NCBI GenBank assembly: GCA_963751665.1
Contig: CAVVVF010000003.1
Span: 1-64,000 of the forward strand
Source of the DNA: AC-69 sp963751665
GTDB lineage: Bacteria; Actinomycetota; UBA4738; HRBIN12
Direction: 5' to 3'
Length of the DNA: 64,000 bases
In this document: positions 44,430-51,810 of the stretch, piece by piece
How the letters are laid out: each line of letters begins with the position of its first letter
Position numbering within the stretch: the stretch's first letter is position 1
The notes under the pieces: model-generated
Databases searched by the model: none
The model's input: the letters and a program-made list of their open reading frames with translations, nothing else
What the model was told of the DNA's origin: nothing
Program-made: the position numbers and the translations under genes

Positions 44430-44819
44430 GTGCGGACGCTGCTGATCGCCCTGGGGATCGCGGCCGGCGTGTGGGCCGTCGCGATCGTGGGGCTCCTCGT
44501 GATCGGACGGCGGACCGCCGCCCGACAGCTCGCGACGCTGCTGCCGAACCTCGTTCGGCTGTTCCGCGGGTTGCTCCGTGACCCTCGGGTCCCCAGAGGC
44601 TCGAAGGTCCTGCTGGGGTTCGGGATCGCTTGGTTCGTCTCGCCGATCGATCTCATCCCGGAGTTCATCCCCGTGTTCGGGCCACTTGACGACGCGGTCG
44701 TGGCGGCCCTTGTGCTGCGCCACGTGCTGCGGAAGGCCGGTCGAGACGTGATCGCCGAGCACTGGTCGGGCGACGAGGCGACCCTCGGCGTCTTGCTCCG
44801 CGTCGCCGGCGCCCGCTGA
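44430..44819 (+). CDS. YkvA/DUF1232-family membrane protein
   Basis: 129 residues from GTG 44430. A strongly hydrophobic N-terminal helix (LLIALGIAAGVWAVAIVGLL) is followed by the DUF1232 core: RLFRGLLRDPRVPRGSKVLL, GFGIAWFVSPIDLIPEFIPV and FGPLDDAVVAALVLRHVLRK. The SPIDLIPEFIPVFGPLDD block is diagnostic for the family, whose function is unknown. It lies 70 bases upstream of a cNMP-binding gene on the same strand. Confidence 0.85.
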   Translation: MRTLLIALGIAAGVWAVAIVGLLVIGRRTAARQLATLLPNLVRLFRGLLRDPRVPRGSKVLLGFGIAWFVSPIDLIPEFIPVFGPLDDAVVAALVLRHVLRKAGRDVIAEHWSGDEATLGVLLRVAGAR

Positions 44820-44887
44820 GCAAGCTCATGGCGGTTCGGGATGATCCATGGGGTGTCATCGGGCCGCGCTGCTGGTGAAATACGGGC

Positions 44888-45322
44888 GTGCCGAGCCGAC
44901 CCGAGATCGAGCTGCTCGCTCGCGTGCCCCTGTTCGCAGGGCTCTCTCAGACCCACCTGCGTCGCGTGGCGTCCCTCACGCAGGTGAGCAGCTACAACGC
45001 CGGCCGCGTCATCGTGGAGCGCGGCAATCCCGGCAAGGCGTTCTACGTGATCGTTGAGGGCGAAGCCAAGGTCGTGAAAGGCAAGATCGTCACCGCCCGC
45101 CGGGAAACGCAACTCGGACCCGGCGACTTCTTCGGTGAGCTCTCCCTGCTCGACGGCGAGCCCAGAGCCGCGTCCGTGATCGCATCCAGCCCGCTCACGA
45201 CGATCCGGATCGAGCGAGCGGCGTTCCGTCGCCTCCTGCGCGAAGAGCCCGACCTCGCCCTCAAGATCCTCGAGGGCATGGCCCGGCGAACGCGCGAGAT
45301 CCTGGGCACCCCGCCCCTGTAG
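44888..45322 (+). CDS. Stand-alone cyclic-nucleotide-binding domain protein
   Basis: 144 residues from GTG 44888. A complete cNMP-binding beta-roll: LLARVPLFAGLSQTHLRRVA, GRVIVERGNPGKAFYVIVEG, and the phosphate-binding cassette PGDFFGELSLLDGEPRAASV (FFGE...RAAS). No DNA-binding or output domain follows, so it acts through a partner. It converges on the class III cyclase gene 32 bases away, suggesting a second-messenger pair. A similar protein is encoded at 59629. Confidence 0.85.
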   Translation: MPSRPEIELLARVPLFAGLSQTHLRRVASLTQVSSYNAGRVIVERGNPGKAFYVIVEGEAKVVKGKIVTARRETQLGPGDFFGELSLLDGEPRAASVIASSPLTTIRIERAAFRRLLREEPDLALKILEGMARRTREILGTPPL

Positions 45323-45353
45323 GCGGCCGGCCGATCGGTGGGCGGACCGACCG

Positions 45354-46610
45354 CTATGTGTCGCGGCTGGCCCGGTGCAGTCGGATGGGGTGCGGCAGGC
45401 CCCTCAACTCAACGGGTCCGACGTCGACGAACCGTATCGCCGAGTCCCGTGAAGATCCCACGACACTCTCACTGACCAAGACCTGCCCAGGCCCTGCGTG
45501 AGAGGCGATCCTGGCGGCGGTGTTGACCGTCCTGCCGAAGTAGTCGCCGTCCTGAAGGATCACCGGGCCAGAATCAATGCCCGTGTGGGGCGGCGGAAGG
45601 CTGGCGGCCGGCACGCTATCGGCCAGCTCCAGCGCTGAGATCACGGCCCGGTCGGGGTCGGTGAAATAGAGCATCACCCCATCGCCCAACCACTTGACGG
45701 GGCGGCCTCCATGATCGTGCGCACTCCGTTGGACCAATCCCCCGAGGGTCGCCGCCATCTCCGCGGCGGCCTCGTCCCCCTGCTCCTCAGTCAGCCGGGT
45801 GTAGCCGGAGAGGTCGAGGAAGCACATGGCCGGCGGCTCAGCCACGGTGTGATGCAGGCCCACCTTCTCCAGGGTGGCCTCCACCGCTTCGACCACGTTC
45901 GCCATCCAGGTGTGCTCCGACTGGCCGTGGTACATCGAAGCGAGCGCTCGGTCGAGGTAGGGGATGCCCGCTGCGACCGCTTCGTTGGCCGCCTGCAGGA
46001 CTTGAGCCTCGCTCATCCCCGATCGAAGGAGCGGGATCTCGATCTGGGCGTGGTAGAAGGTCGCGGCCGCTTCGCTGATGCGGGCCATGCTCTCGCCCCA
46101 CACCCGGACCAAGCGCTCGATCGACACTGGGTCTGCCCCGCCCTCGAGGGCTATCTTCACCACGGGGACAAGATCGAGCGCTTCCTCGTGGACGGGATCC
46201 TCCGGCTCCGGACGGGCGAACCCCATGGACTCCCGAATGACCTGCAGCAGCTCAAGGCTGAGCCCCGTCTCAGCGCTAAGTTCCCGATAGGTCTTCCCGA
46301 TGAACCCGCCGTACCACTCCCAGCTGGGGAGATCCAAGAACCCGAAGGAGAGATCCCCGTTTCGGACGGCAGTGCCCATCCCCTCGAGCGGCAGTCCCCC
46401 TTCCTCGAGGCCCCGAACCAAGCGCACTCTCCGAACGTCACCTTCAGAGAACAGCGAGCCGGCCTCGCCTGGGGTAAGGATGCCGAGTTCGACCAGCCGA
46501 TCCACATAGCCGACGTGGACCCCCGCTCGCTCGGCCAGTGCTTCGCGCGTGAATCCGTCCACGACCCACGCATGGTAACGCTGCCTCAGATCCGGGTCGT
46601 CCGTGGCCAA
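45354..46610 (-). CDS. MerR-like HTH / class III adenylate-guanylate cyclase fusion
   Basis: 418 residues. The N-terminus (about 15-85) has a MerR-type pattern: FTREALAERAGVHVGYVDRL, VELGILTPGEAGSLFSEGDV and RRVRLVRGLEEGGLPLEGMG. A helical middle follows. The class III cyclase domain (about 262-410) has AMCFLDLSGYTRLTEEQGDE (first metal Asp), PVKWLGDGVMLYFTDPDRAV (second metal Asp) and GDYFGRTVNTAARIASHAGP (the N-T-A-A-R transition-state region). All catalytic landmarks look intact. It probably makes cAMP under control of its sensor region; direct DNA binding by the N-domain is an inference. Confidence 0.85.
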   Translation of the reverse strand: MATDDPDLRQRYHAWVVDGFTREALAERAGVHVGYVDRLVELGILTPGEAGSLFSEGDVRRVRLVRGLEEGGLPLEGMGTAVRNGDLSFGFLDLPSWEWYGGFIGKTYRELSAETGLSLELLQVIRESMGFARPEPEDPVHEEALDLVPVVKIALEGGADPVSIERLVRVWGESMARISEAAATFYHAQIEIPLLRSGMSEAQVLQAANEAVAAGIPYLDRALASMYHGQSEHTWMANVVEAVEATLEKVGLHHTVAEPPAMCFLDLSGYTRLTEEQGDEAAAEMAATLGGLVQRSAHDHGGRPVKWLGDGVMLYFTDPDRAVISALELADSVPAASLPPPHTGIDSGPVILQDGDYFGRTVNTAARIASHAGPGQVLVSESVVGSSRDSAIRFVDVGPVELRGLPHPIRLHRASRDT

Positions 46611-46625
46611 GGTCCAATGCCTTGA

Positions 46626-48059
46626 TCAGCCCGATGGGGTGCCGGGCAGACCCGCCAATCGTTGGAGACCGTCGTAGGCGGCGTACTTGTACGCCTCGCT
46701 CCGAGTCGGAACGTTGAAGGTCGCGTGGATGAAATGGTCGATGACTCCGCCCGCGTGCATCACGGCCTGACCGTCGTGGACGAGCTCTGACGCGATATCG
46801 CCCAGGATGTGCACCCCGAGAAGCACTCGGTCCTCGCGACGGAAGACCAGCTTCACCAGCCCATCGGTCCCACCATCGATCACCGCCTTGGTGTTGCCTG
46901 AGAACCAGCCACGGCCGACCTCGTACCCGACGCCCTGCTTTGTCGCGGCCTCCTCGGTCAGGCCGACCATTGCCACCTCGGGGATGGAGTAGACCCCGTA
47001 TGGCGCGAGCGGATCAACGGTTTCTTTGAACGGGATACCGAAGGCACGGCAGGCGGCGACCCTCCCCTGCTCCATCGAGACCGATGCCAGGGCAGGGGGA
47101 CCGATGACGTCGCCGGCCGCGTAGATCCCCTCCGCGGTGGTTCGGAACTCCTTGTCCACGATGATCCGGCCTCGGGTATCGACCTGAACGCTCGCCTCCT
47201 CAAGGCCCAAGCCTTCGGTATTTCCAGCCCGGCCCGCCGCGAACAGGACCTTCTCGGGCCGGATCACCTCCCCGCTCTCCAGGGTGACCCGCAGCTCACC
47301 GTCCGTCCGCCGAACGGCACCGACCCCGGACCCAAGGACGAGACGCATCCCCATGCCGGAGAGGGTCGCTCCGAGGAGCCGCGAGATCTCACTGTCCATG
47401 AACGGAAGGAGCCGCTCACCGGAATCGAGCAGCGTCACTTCGGTTCCGAGCGAGGTGAAGATCGAGGCGTACTCGCACCCGACCGGTCCCCCTCCGACGA
47501 CAACCATGCTGCGGGGAATCCTGTCGATGCCAAGGATCCGTTCCGAATCGTACACGTCGGGGTCGTCGAACGGAACGTCGGGAGGGTGAAAGGGTCGCGA
47601 TCCCGTTGCGACGAGAATGATGTCAGCTTGTAGCGTCCTCGGCGCGCCGTTCCGGCGGATCGGGGTCACAACGACGGTTCGATTTGTCCCAAGCCTGCCG
47701 GTTCCCCGCACCATCTTGATCCGGTGACGCGCGATGTTCTCTCTGACCTGGCCGGTCATGGCGGCCTGGACCTGCGCAGTTCGAGCCATCAGCCTGTCGA
47801 GCGTCGCATCCGGGTCGAGCTGTATCGACAGGCCGTAGACCTCGCGTCGGCGGAACCCCGTGAGGTACAGGGCGGTCTCCCTCAACGTCTTCGTCGGGAC
47901 CCCTGCGCTGCTGACCAGGGATCCGCCCGGAGCCGCCTGCCGCTCCACGATGGCCACCCGCTTACCGAAGAACGCCGCCTGGGCGGCGGCCTTCTCGCCA
48001 GCAGGCCCGGCACCGATCACCACCATGTCGAAGCTTTCAGATATCGCCACGGTGGCCAC
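46626..48059 (-). CDS. Pyridine nucleotide-disulfide oxidoreductase family flavoprotein, SthA-like
   Basis: 477 residues. FAD motif VVIGAGPAGEKAAAQAAFFG, NAD(P) motif MVVVGGGPVGCEYASIFTSL, FAD-ribityl block GIYAAGDVIGPPALASVSME, and a dimerisation domain with LVKLVFRREDRVLLGVHILG. The redox-active CxxxxC of lipoamide or mycothione reductases is absent: that position reads GGSLVSSAGVPTKTLRE. This fits soluble transhydrogenase (SthA), which lacks a working disulfide and exchanges reducing equivalents between NADPH and NAD+. The start lies 15 bases upstream of the cyclase start region, and its own start overlaps the SRPBCC gene by 23 bases. Confidence 0.8.
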   Translation of the reverse strand: MATVAISESFDMVVIGAGPAGEKAAAQAAFFGKRVAIVERQAAPGGSLVSSAGVPTKTLRETALYLTGFRRREVYGLSIQLDPDATLDRLMARTAQVQAAMTGQVRENIARHRIKMVRGTGRLGTNRTVVVTPIRRNGAPRTLQADIILVATGSRPFHPPDVPFDDPDVYDSERILGIDRIPRSMVVVGGGPVGCEYASIFTSLGTEVTLLDSGERLLPFMDSEISRLLGATLSGMGMRLVLGSGVGAVRRTDGELRVTLESGEVIRPEKVLFAAGRAGNTEGLGLEEASVQVDTRGRIIVDKEFRTTAEGIYAAGDVIGPPALASVSMEQGRVAACRAFGIPFKETVDPLAPYGVYSIPEVAMVGLTEEAATKQGVGYEVGRGWFSGNTKAVIDGGTDGLVKLVFRREDRVLLGVHILGDIASELVHDGQAVMHAGGVIDHFIHATFNVPTRSEAYKYAAYDGLQRLAGLPGTPSG

Positions 48060-48490
48060 CGCCCTCCAGGATCCTCTTCAGCGTGACGAGATTCTCTCCC
48101 ACGGCTGCCTTGACCCGTGTCGTTGCCAAGGGAGCGACGAGCCTCAACACGCTCGACGAGGGCTCGATGTCCACCGCATTGACGAGCCTCGTCGCGTCGC
48201 CCGCTGGCTCAAGCACGTAGCCCACTCTGGCCCCGAAGGGCCCGAGCCGCCCTTCAATCGCGAGTCGGCTCACGGGCTCGAAAACGGTCACCTCGAAGTC
48301 CTCTTCGCTCCTGCTTGGGATAGAACGGATCTGGTGGTACACGGTTCCCACCCCGACCGGTCCAGGGGACGTCTCTCGTGGTCGCTTCGATCGCCCGGTT
48401 CCATGTCGGCACGTTCTCGAAATCAGCGAGGAATGCGAAGACGTCCTCGATGGGCCTTTCGATGGTCACCGTGTTCGTGAACGATTGCAT
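48037..48490 (-). CDS. SRPBCC-family protein (one frameshift)
   Basis: ATG 48490. The opening MQSFTNTVTIERPIEDVFAF LADFENVPTWNRAIEATTRD is the classic start of polyketide-cyclase/dehydrase-like SRPBCC proteins. The frame slips near 48355. The next frame gives GTVYHQIRSIPSRSEEDFEV, LAIEGRLGPFGARVGYVLEP and the C-terminal helix VKAAVGENLVTLKRILEGG. About 150 residues joined, a normal size. Binds a hydrophobic ligand by family; the ligand is unknown. The 3' end overlaps the transhydrogenase-like gene. Confidence 0.75.
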
Positions 48491-48577
48491 TGTCGCCTCC
48501 CCATCGCCAGAGAGTCGGTCATTCAACGGATGCTCGCTGTGCTCGGTTCGGTGGCGGCAATGAAGGCAGTGTGGCCG

Positions 48578-48988
48578 TCACCTGACAACGCGGTACTTGA
48601 TGTGCGTGACCCCCGGCGCCCCGATCGCGCGCACCTGCTCGAGCTTGAGGCTGCCGACGTTCTCAGCAGCCGCTCGCCATCCCCCAGAAGGAACGGAACG
48701 ACGTGGAAGCTCGAACTCATCGACCAGCCCGGCGGCGAGGTACTGCTGGACGACGTTGGCGCCTCCTCCGAGCAGCACATCCATGCCGCCCGCGGCTCGC
48801 CCCGGCTGGTCGAGCTGAATCTTCTGATCCCTATCGCGGCCGAACGTGAAGGTGGTGCCTCCCGGGTCCAGCCCCGACAAGGCGTCACGGGCCCGCATGA
48901 TAGCGCGCTGTGAGCTCCACGAGGTAGGGGAAGACGTCGCGGAATGGATCTCCCGGCTGATCATCGCCTCAAGCTCAGCCTCGGCCAT
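48578..48988 (-). pseudogene. RibD C-terminal / dihydrofolate-reductase-like protein, fragmentary
   Basis: Recognisable blocks are GGMDVLLGGGANVVQQYLAA GLVDEFEL, then HVVPFLLGDGERLL in the next frame, then NVGSLKLEQVRAIGAPGVTH back in the first. These match the C-terminal half of DHFR-like RibD_C proteins frequent in actinobacteria. The N-terminal half (NADPH-binding start) is not found upstream in any frame. The gene is both truncated and frameshifted. From 48990 to 49236 there is one short minus frame (TQGAGNLDSMAWAWDDLARV) with no recognised family. Confidence 0.6.
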
Positions 48989-49236
48989 CCATGGGCGGGT
49001 TCTGCGCTGTAAGGACGCGCGCGAGGTCGTCCCAAGCCCAGGCCATTGAATCCAGGTTGCCGGCCCCCTGGGTTAGCGCCGACCGCCTCCCGACGGCAGC
49101 CGCCTCGACTCCTTCATCGTGGGGGAGCGAGGGACACAGGCGTACGGACGCTGAGCGGCCCACTCCTACCACAGGTTCAGCGAGACCGGCGGAGCGTCCA
49201 GCTCGAGGTACCTCGCTAGGGCGCGACCACGTGAAG

Positions 49237-49266
49237 GGAGGGGAGCGCCCGAGGGTGCTCCCCTCC
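49237..49266 (-). terminator. Hairpin downstream of the 49273 gene
   Basis: GGAGGGGAGC pairs with GCTCCCCTCC around a 10-base loop, starting 7 bases after the stop of the minus-strand gene. No U-tract follows, so it may be a stabilising or factor-assisted terminator. Confidence 0.5.
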
Positions 49267-49272
49267 TAATTC

Positions 49273-49650
49273 TTAGGCGTAGACGTACCGAGAGATCGCG
49301 GCCGTCGTCAGGATCGCGGGGTCGAACAGCGGCGATCCGTTGAAGGTCACGCTCCCGCTCACGGTCGCGGCCCGCGAGTACACGATCGTGCCGTCGGAAA
49401 GGATGGTCTTCGTCCTGGACCCGTAGCTGTCCCACCTCAGCGAGACGATGAGATCCCCGTCGGTGCATCCGTCGTACGGGTCCGCTCCGGAATCCGGCGG
49501 GTTCGAGAAGAGGCAGACCGATGGGTCTTCGAACGAGAGCGTCGCCACCGAGACGTCGCTTCTTGATATAAGCAGGTCCGGTTGCGTCCCTGAAGGGATC
49601 TCTTCCTCTTCCAGCCGGCTGGGCAGGTCCTCGGTGGGGAGCAAGTCCAC
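49273..49650 (-). CDS. Hypothetical beta-rich protein
   Basis: 125 residues from GTG 49650. Acidic N-terminus (LLPTEDLPSRLEEEEIPSGT), then a beta-rich domain with DVSVATLSFEDPSVCLFSNP, DGCTDGDLIVSLRWDSYGSR and TIVYSRAATVSGSVTFNGSP. Two Cys in NPPDSGADPYDGC suggest an extracellular disulfide, but no signal peptide is visible from this start. The frame is open further upstream, so the N-terminus may be incomplete. Followed by a strong hairpin. No family recognised. Confidence 0.5.
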   Translation of the reverse strand: MDLLPTEDLPSRLEEEEIPSGTQPDLLISRSDVSVATLSFEDPSVCLFSNPPDSGADPYDGCTDGDLIVSLRWDSYGSRTKTILSDGTIVYSRAATVSGSVTFNGSPLFDPAILTTAAISRYVYA

Positions 49651-49940
49651 CGTGGGGAGCCCCCTATTGGTTCTCGTGGCTTGGCGACTGCGGGCCGCTC
49701 GCGAAAATGTCGCCCAAGGGGAGACAATCGGGCTCCCATGGACGAGGCTGGGACATCGGGTCTGGGCGCGGCGACGTTCTGGTGGATACGGAAGCCGAGC
49801 TTAATGAGGGCCGCCTGACCGAGTCGAGGAAAGGCACGCTCACTTCATGAGAAGGAGACCGAGGAAAGTCTTCATCGGCGCTTCAGGATGCTTCGGGCGC
49901 ACTTCAAGCGAGAAGGCAAACCGAAAGAGGAGGGCTTGAG

Positions 49941-50726
49941 ATGTCTCGGAAGCTGATTGTCCTCACGGCTCTTGCGGTCCTGCTCGGAGGGGCGTGCGAC
50001 TCGAGCTCTTCACCTGGGCCCTCAGCCTCCACCCCGACTGCCCAGGCCCCTGCGCCCTCCACAGTAACCGGGACCGGCAGCATCGCGGCCGGAAGCTCGC
50101 TCGGCTCGATCGACCCGGCGAACTTCGCCTCGGGCGTAGGCAACCCCTGGTTCCCCCTCACACCGGGAGACAGGTGGGTGTACACAGGCGTGAAGGACGG
50201 CAAGCCCGCCAAGGACGTCACGATCGTCTCACACGCCACCAAGACGATCCTCGGCGTCCGCTGTGTGGTCGTCCAGGACTACCTCCATCTCGCAGGCAGG
50301 CTCGAGGAGACGACCCTTGATTACTACGCGCAGGACAACCAGGGAAACGTCTGGTACTTCGGCGAGGACACCCAGGAGCTCAGCCCGGCCGGCGCGATCT
50401 TGAACACGGAGGGGAGCTGGCAATCGGGGATCGACGGCGCGAAGCCCGGCATCATCATGACCGCTCACCCCACGATCGGCCAGCCCTACGAGCAAGAGTA
50501 CTACCCGGGTCAGGCCCAAGACCACGCCGAGGCTCTGAGCCTCTCGGCCTCCGTGAGCGTCCCATTTGGATCCTTCGGCGGTGCTCAGCTGACGAAGGAG
50601 TGGTCTCCGCTTGAGCCCAACGTCATCGATCACAAGTACTACGTGCGGGGGATCGGCATCGTGAAAGAGGTCACCGCGAAGGGCCCGAAGGAGGAGAACG
50701 TCCTCGTGAGTTTCGCGAAGGGATGA
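49941..50726 (+). CDS. Lipoprotein of unknown function
   Basis: 261 residues from ATG 49941, AGGAGGGCTTG upstream. The lipobox is AVLLGGACDSSSS (Cys19), with a Ser/Thr/Pro linker. The mature domain opens NFASGVGNPWFPLTPGDRWV YTGVKDGK, a pattern shared by a widespread family of secreted proteins of unknown role. ETTLDYYAQDNQGNVWYFGE DTQELS and EWSPLEPNVIDHKYYVRGIG follow. No catalytic motif is recognised. It stands alone, with about 200 bases free on both sides. Confidence 0.8.
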   Translation: MSRKLIVLTALAVLLGGACDSSSSPGPSASTPTAQAPAPSTVTGTGSIAAGSSLGSIDPANFASGVGNPWFPLTPGDRWVYTGVKDGKPAKDVTIVSHATKTILGVRCVVVQDYLHLAGRLEETTLDYYAQDNQGNVWYFGEDTQELSPAGAILNTEGSWQSGIDGAKPGIIMTAHPTIGQPYEQEYYPGQAQDHAEALSLSASVSVPFGSFGGAQLTKEWSPLEPNVIDHKYYVRGIGIVKEVTAKGPKEENVLVSFAKG

Positions 50727-50920
50727 ATCGGCCTACCAGGAGCGACAGCGGATTTCCTCGAGGCGGAAAGTCCCCACCGTCGCTAATCCAGCTGACTGTC
50801 GCTTCGGCACGGAAGCAGCAACGCCGGGCTATCGGGCCACTGAGATTCCAGCCGGCGACCCGGCAGGCCTGCGGACGAAGCACGCTCGCCGCTCCTCGCG
50901 GATCGCTTCCTCCCATGTTG

Positions 50921-51690
50921 TCAGTGCGATTCATCTGCAGTGCGATTGTCCGACAAGGCGGGGTCTCGCAGCGGCTCATCGCTGCCACGAACCGACGTGA
51001 GTCTCTCCAGGACCTCGTACTTCGCGTCACGAAGGTCAAAAGCCGGCTTTGTGCCTTCAAGCACGTCCACAACCAAGCGAGTGATTTCCGTATTCTCGAT
51101 TGCGCCAGCCGTGTACGTCACCCTGTTGCCGTCGGTCTTGTCGATATCGGCATGAACAATCTGATCTGCGTCACACACAACCGCGAGGTTAGGGTTGTGG
51201 GTAACGATGATTATTTGGCGTAGGTTCTTTGCGTACTTGAGCGCCGGAACCAACGTCGTGGCAATCGAATAGTTGGCGAGGTTCTCTTCAGGCTGATCGA
51301 TGATGAGAGGGACATCGCGCTTGTCGATGAGTAGATAGAACACGAGAAGCAGGTTGCCGCGTTCACCCGGCGAGAGCTGATCAGGGGCTTGTTCTGACAC
51401 CGCAGTTCGAATCGCGGCTTGAGGTAGCTGAGACCATGGACGAAGTTCTCAACGTCGATGGGAGACCCCCTGTCGTAGCTGATCAACGAGTCGCACCGGC
51501 TTGTCTTCGCTATCGCGCTTGTCTGTCCGCAAGTGCTCATCGATCTGTTCGAGGAAGACTTCCACTCCCTCGTCGGTGGCGAAGTCGTTTGTCGCCAGCA
51601 GTCTGCGAACGACTTCCTGGCCTTCGCGATCGCCTTGGAACTTTTCACCACGGGTGCTTCACACCGCTGCTGGCGGCCACCGGCAGGTGC
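50921..51690 (-). pseudogene. C-terminal remnant of a TrlF-like AAA/SMC-type ATPase
   Basis: The lower half is one clean frame: DQLSPGERGNLLLVFYLLID (ABC-type signature), VPLIIDQPEENLANYSIATT (Walker B), NLRQIIIVTHNPNLAVVCDA (His switch) and GAIENTEITRLVVDVLEGTK. This string of motifs is characteristic of the TrlF family (PHP plus SMC-like ATPase). Upstream pieces in other frames (VRRLLATNDFATDEGVEVFL, EQIDEHLRTDKRDSEDKPVR, VENFVHGLSYLKPRFEL) extend it to about 51690. The Walker A half is missing, so it cannot hydrolyse ATP as it stands. TrlF genes are often accessory and sometimes linked to defence loci. Confidence 0.65.
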
Positions 51691-51810
51691 TCACACGGCT
51701 GGCAATCACTCAGGGGCAGCCTAGATGGGGGGCCAAGCCAGTCTCCGCCCCGCATGATTTTCTCGCTGACCGCCCGTCGGACCCGACATTCGGGAGCGCT
51801 CCGTGGACCA

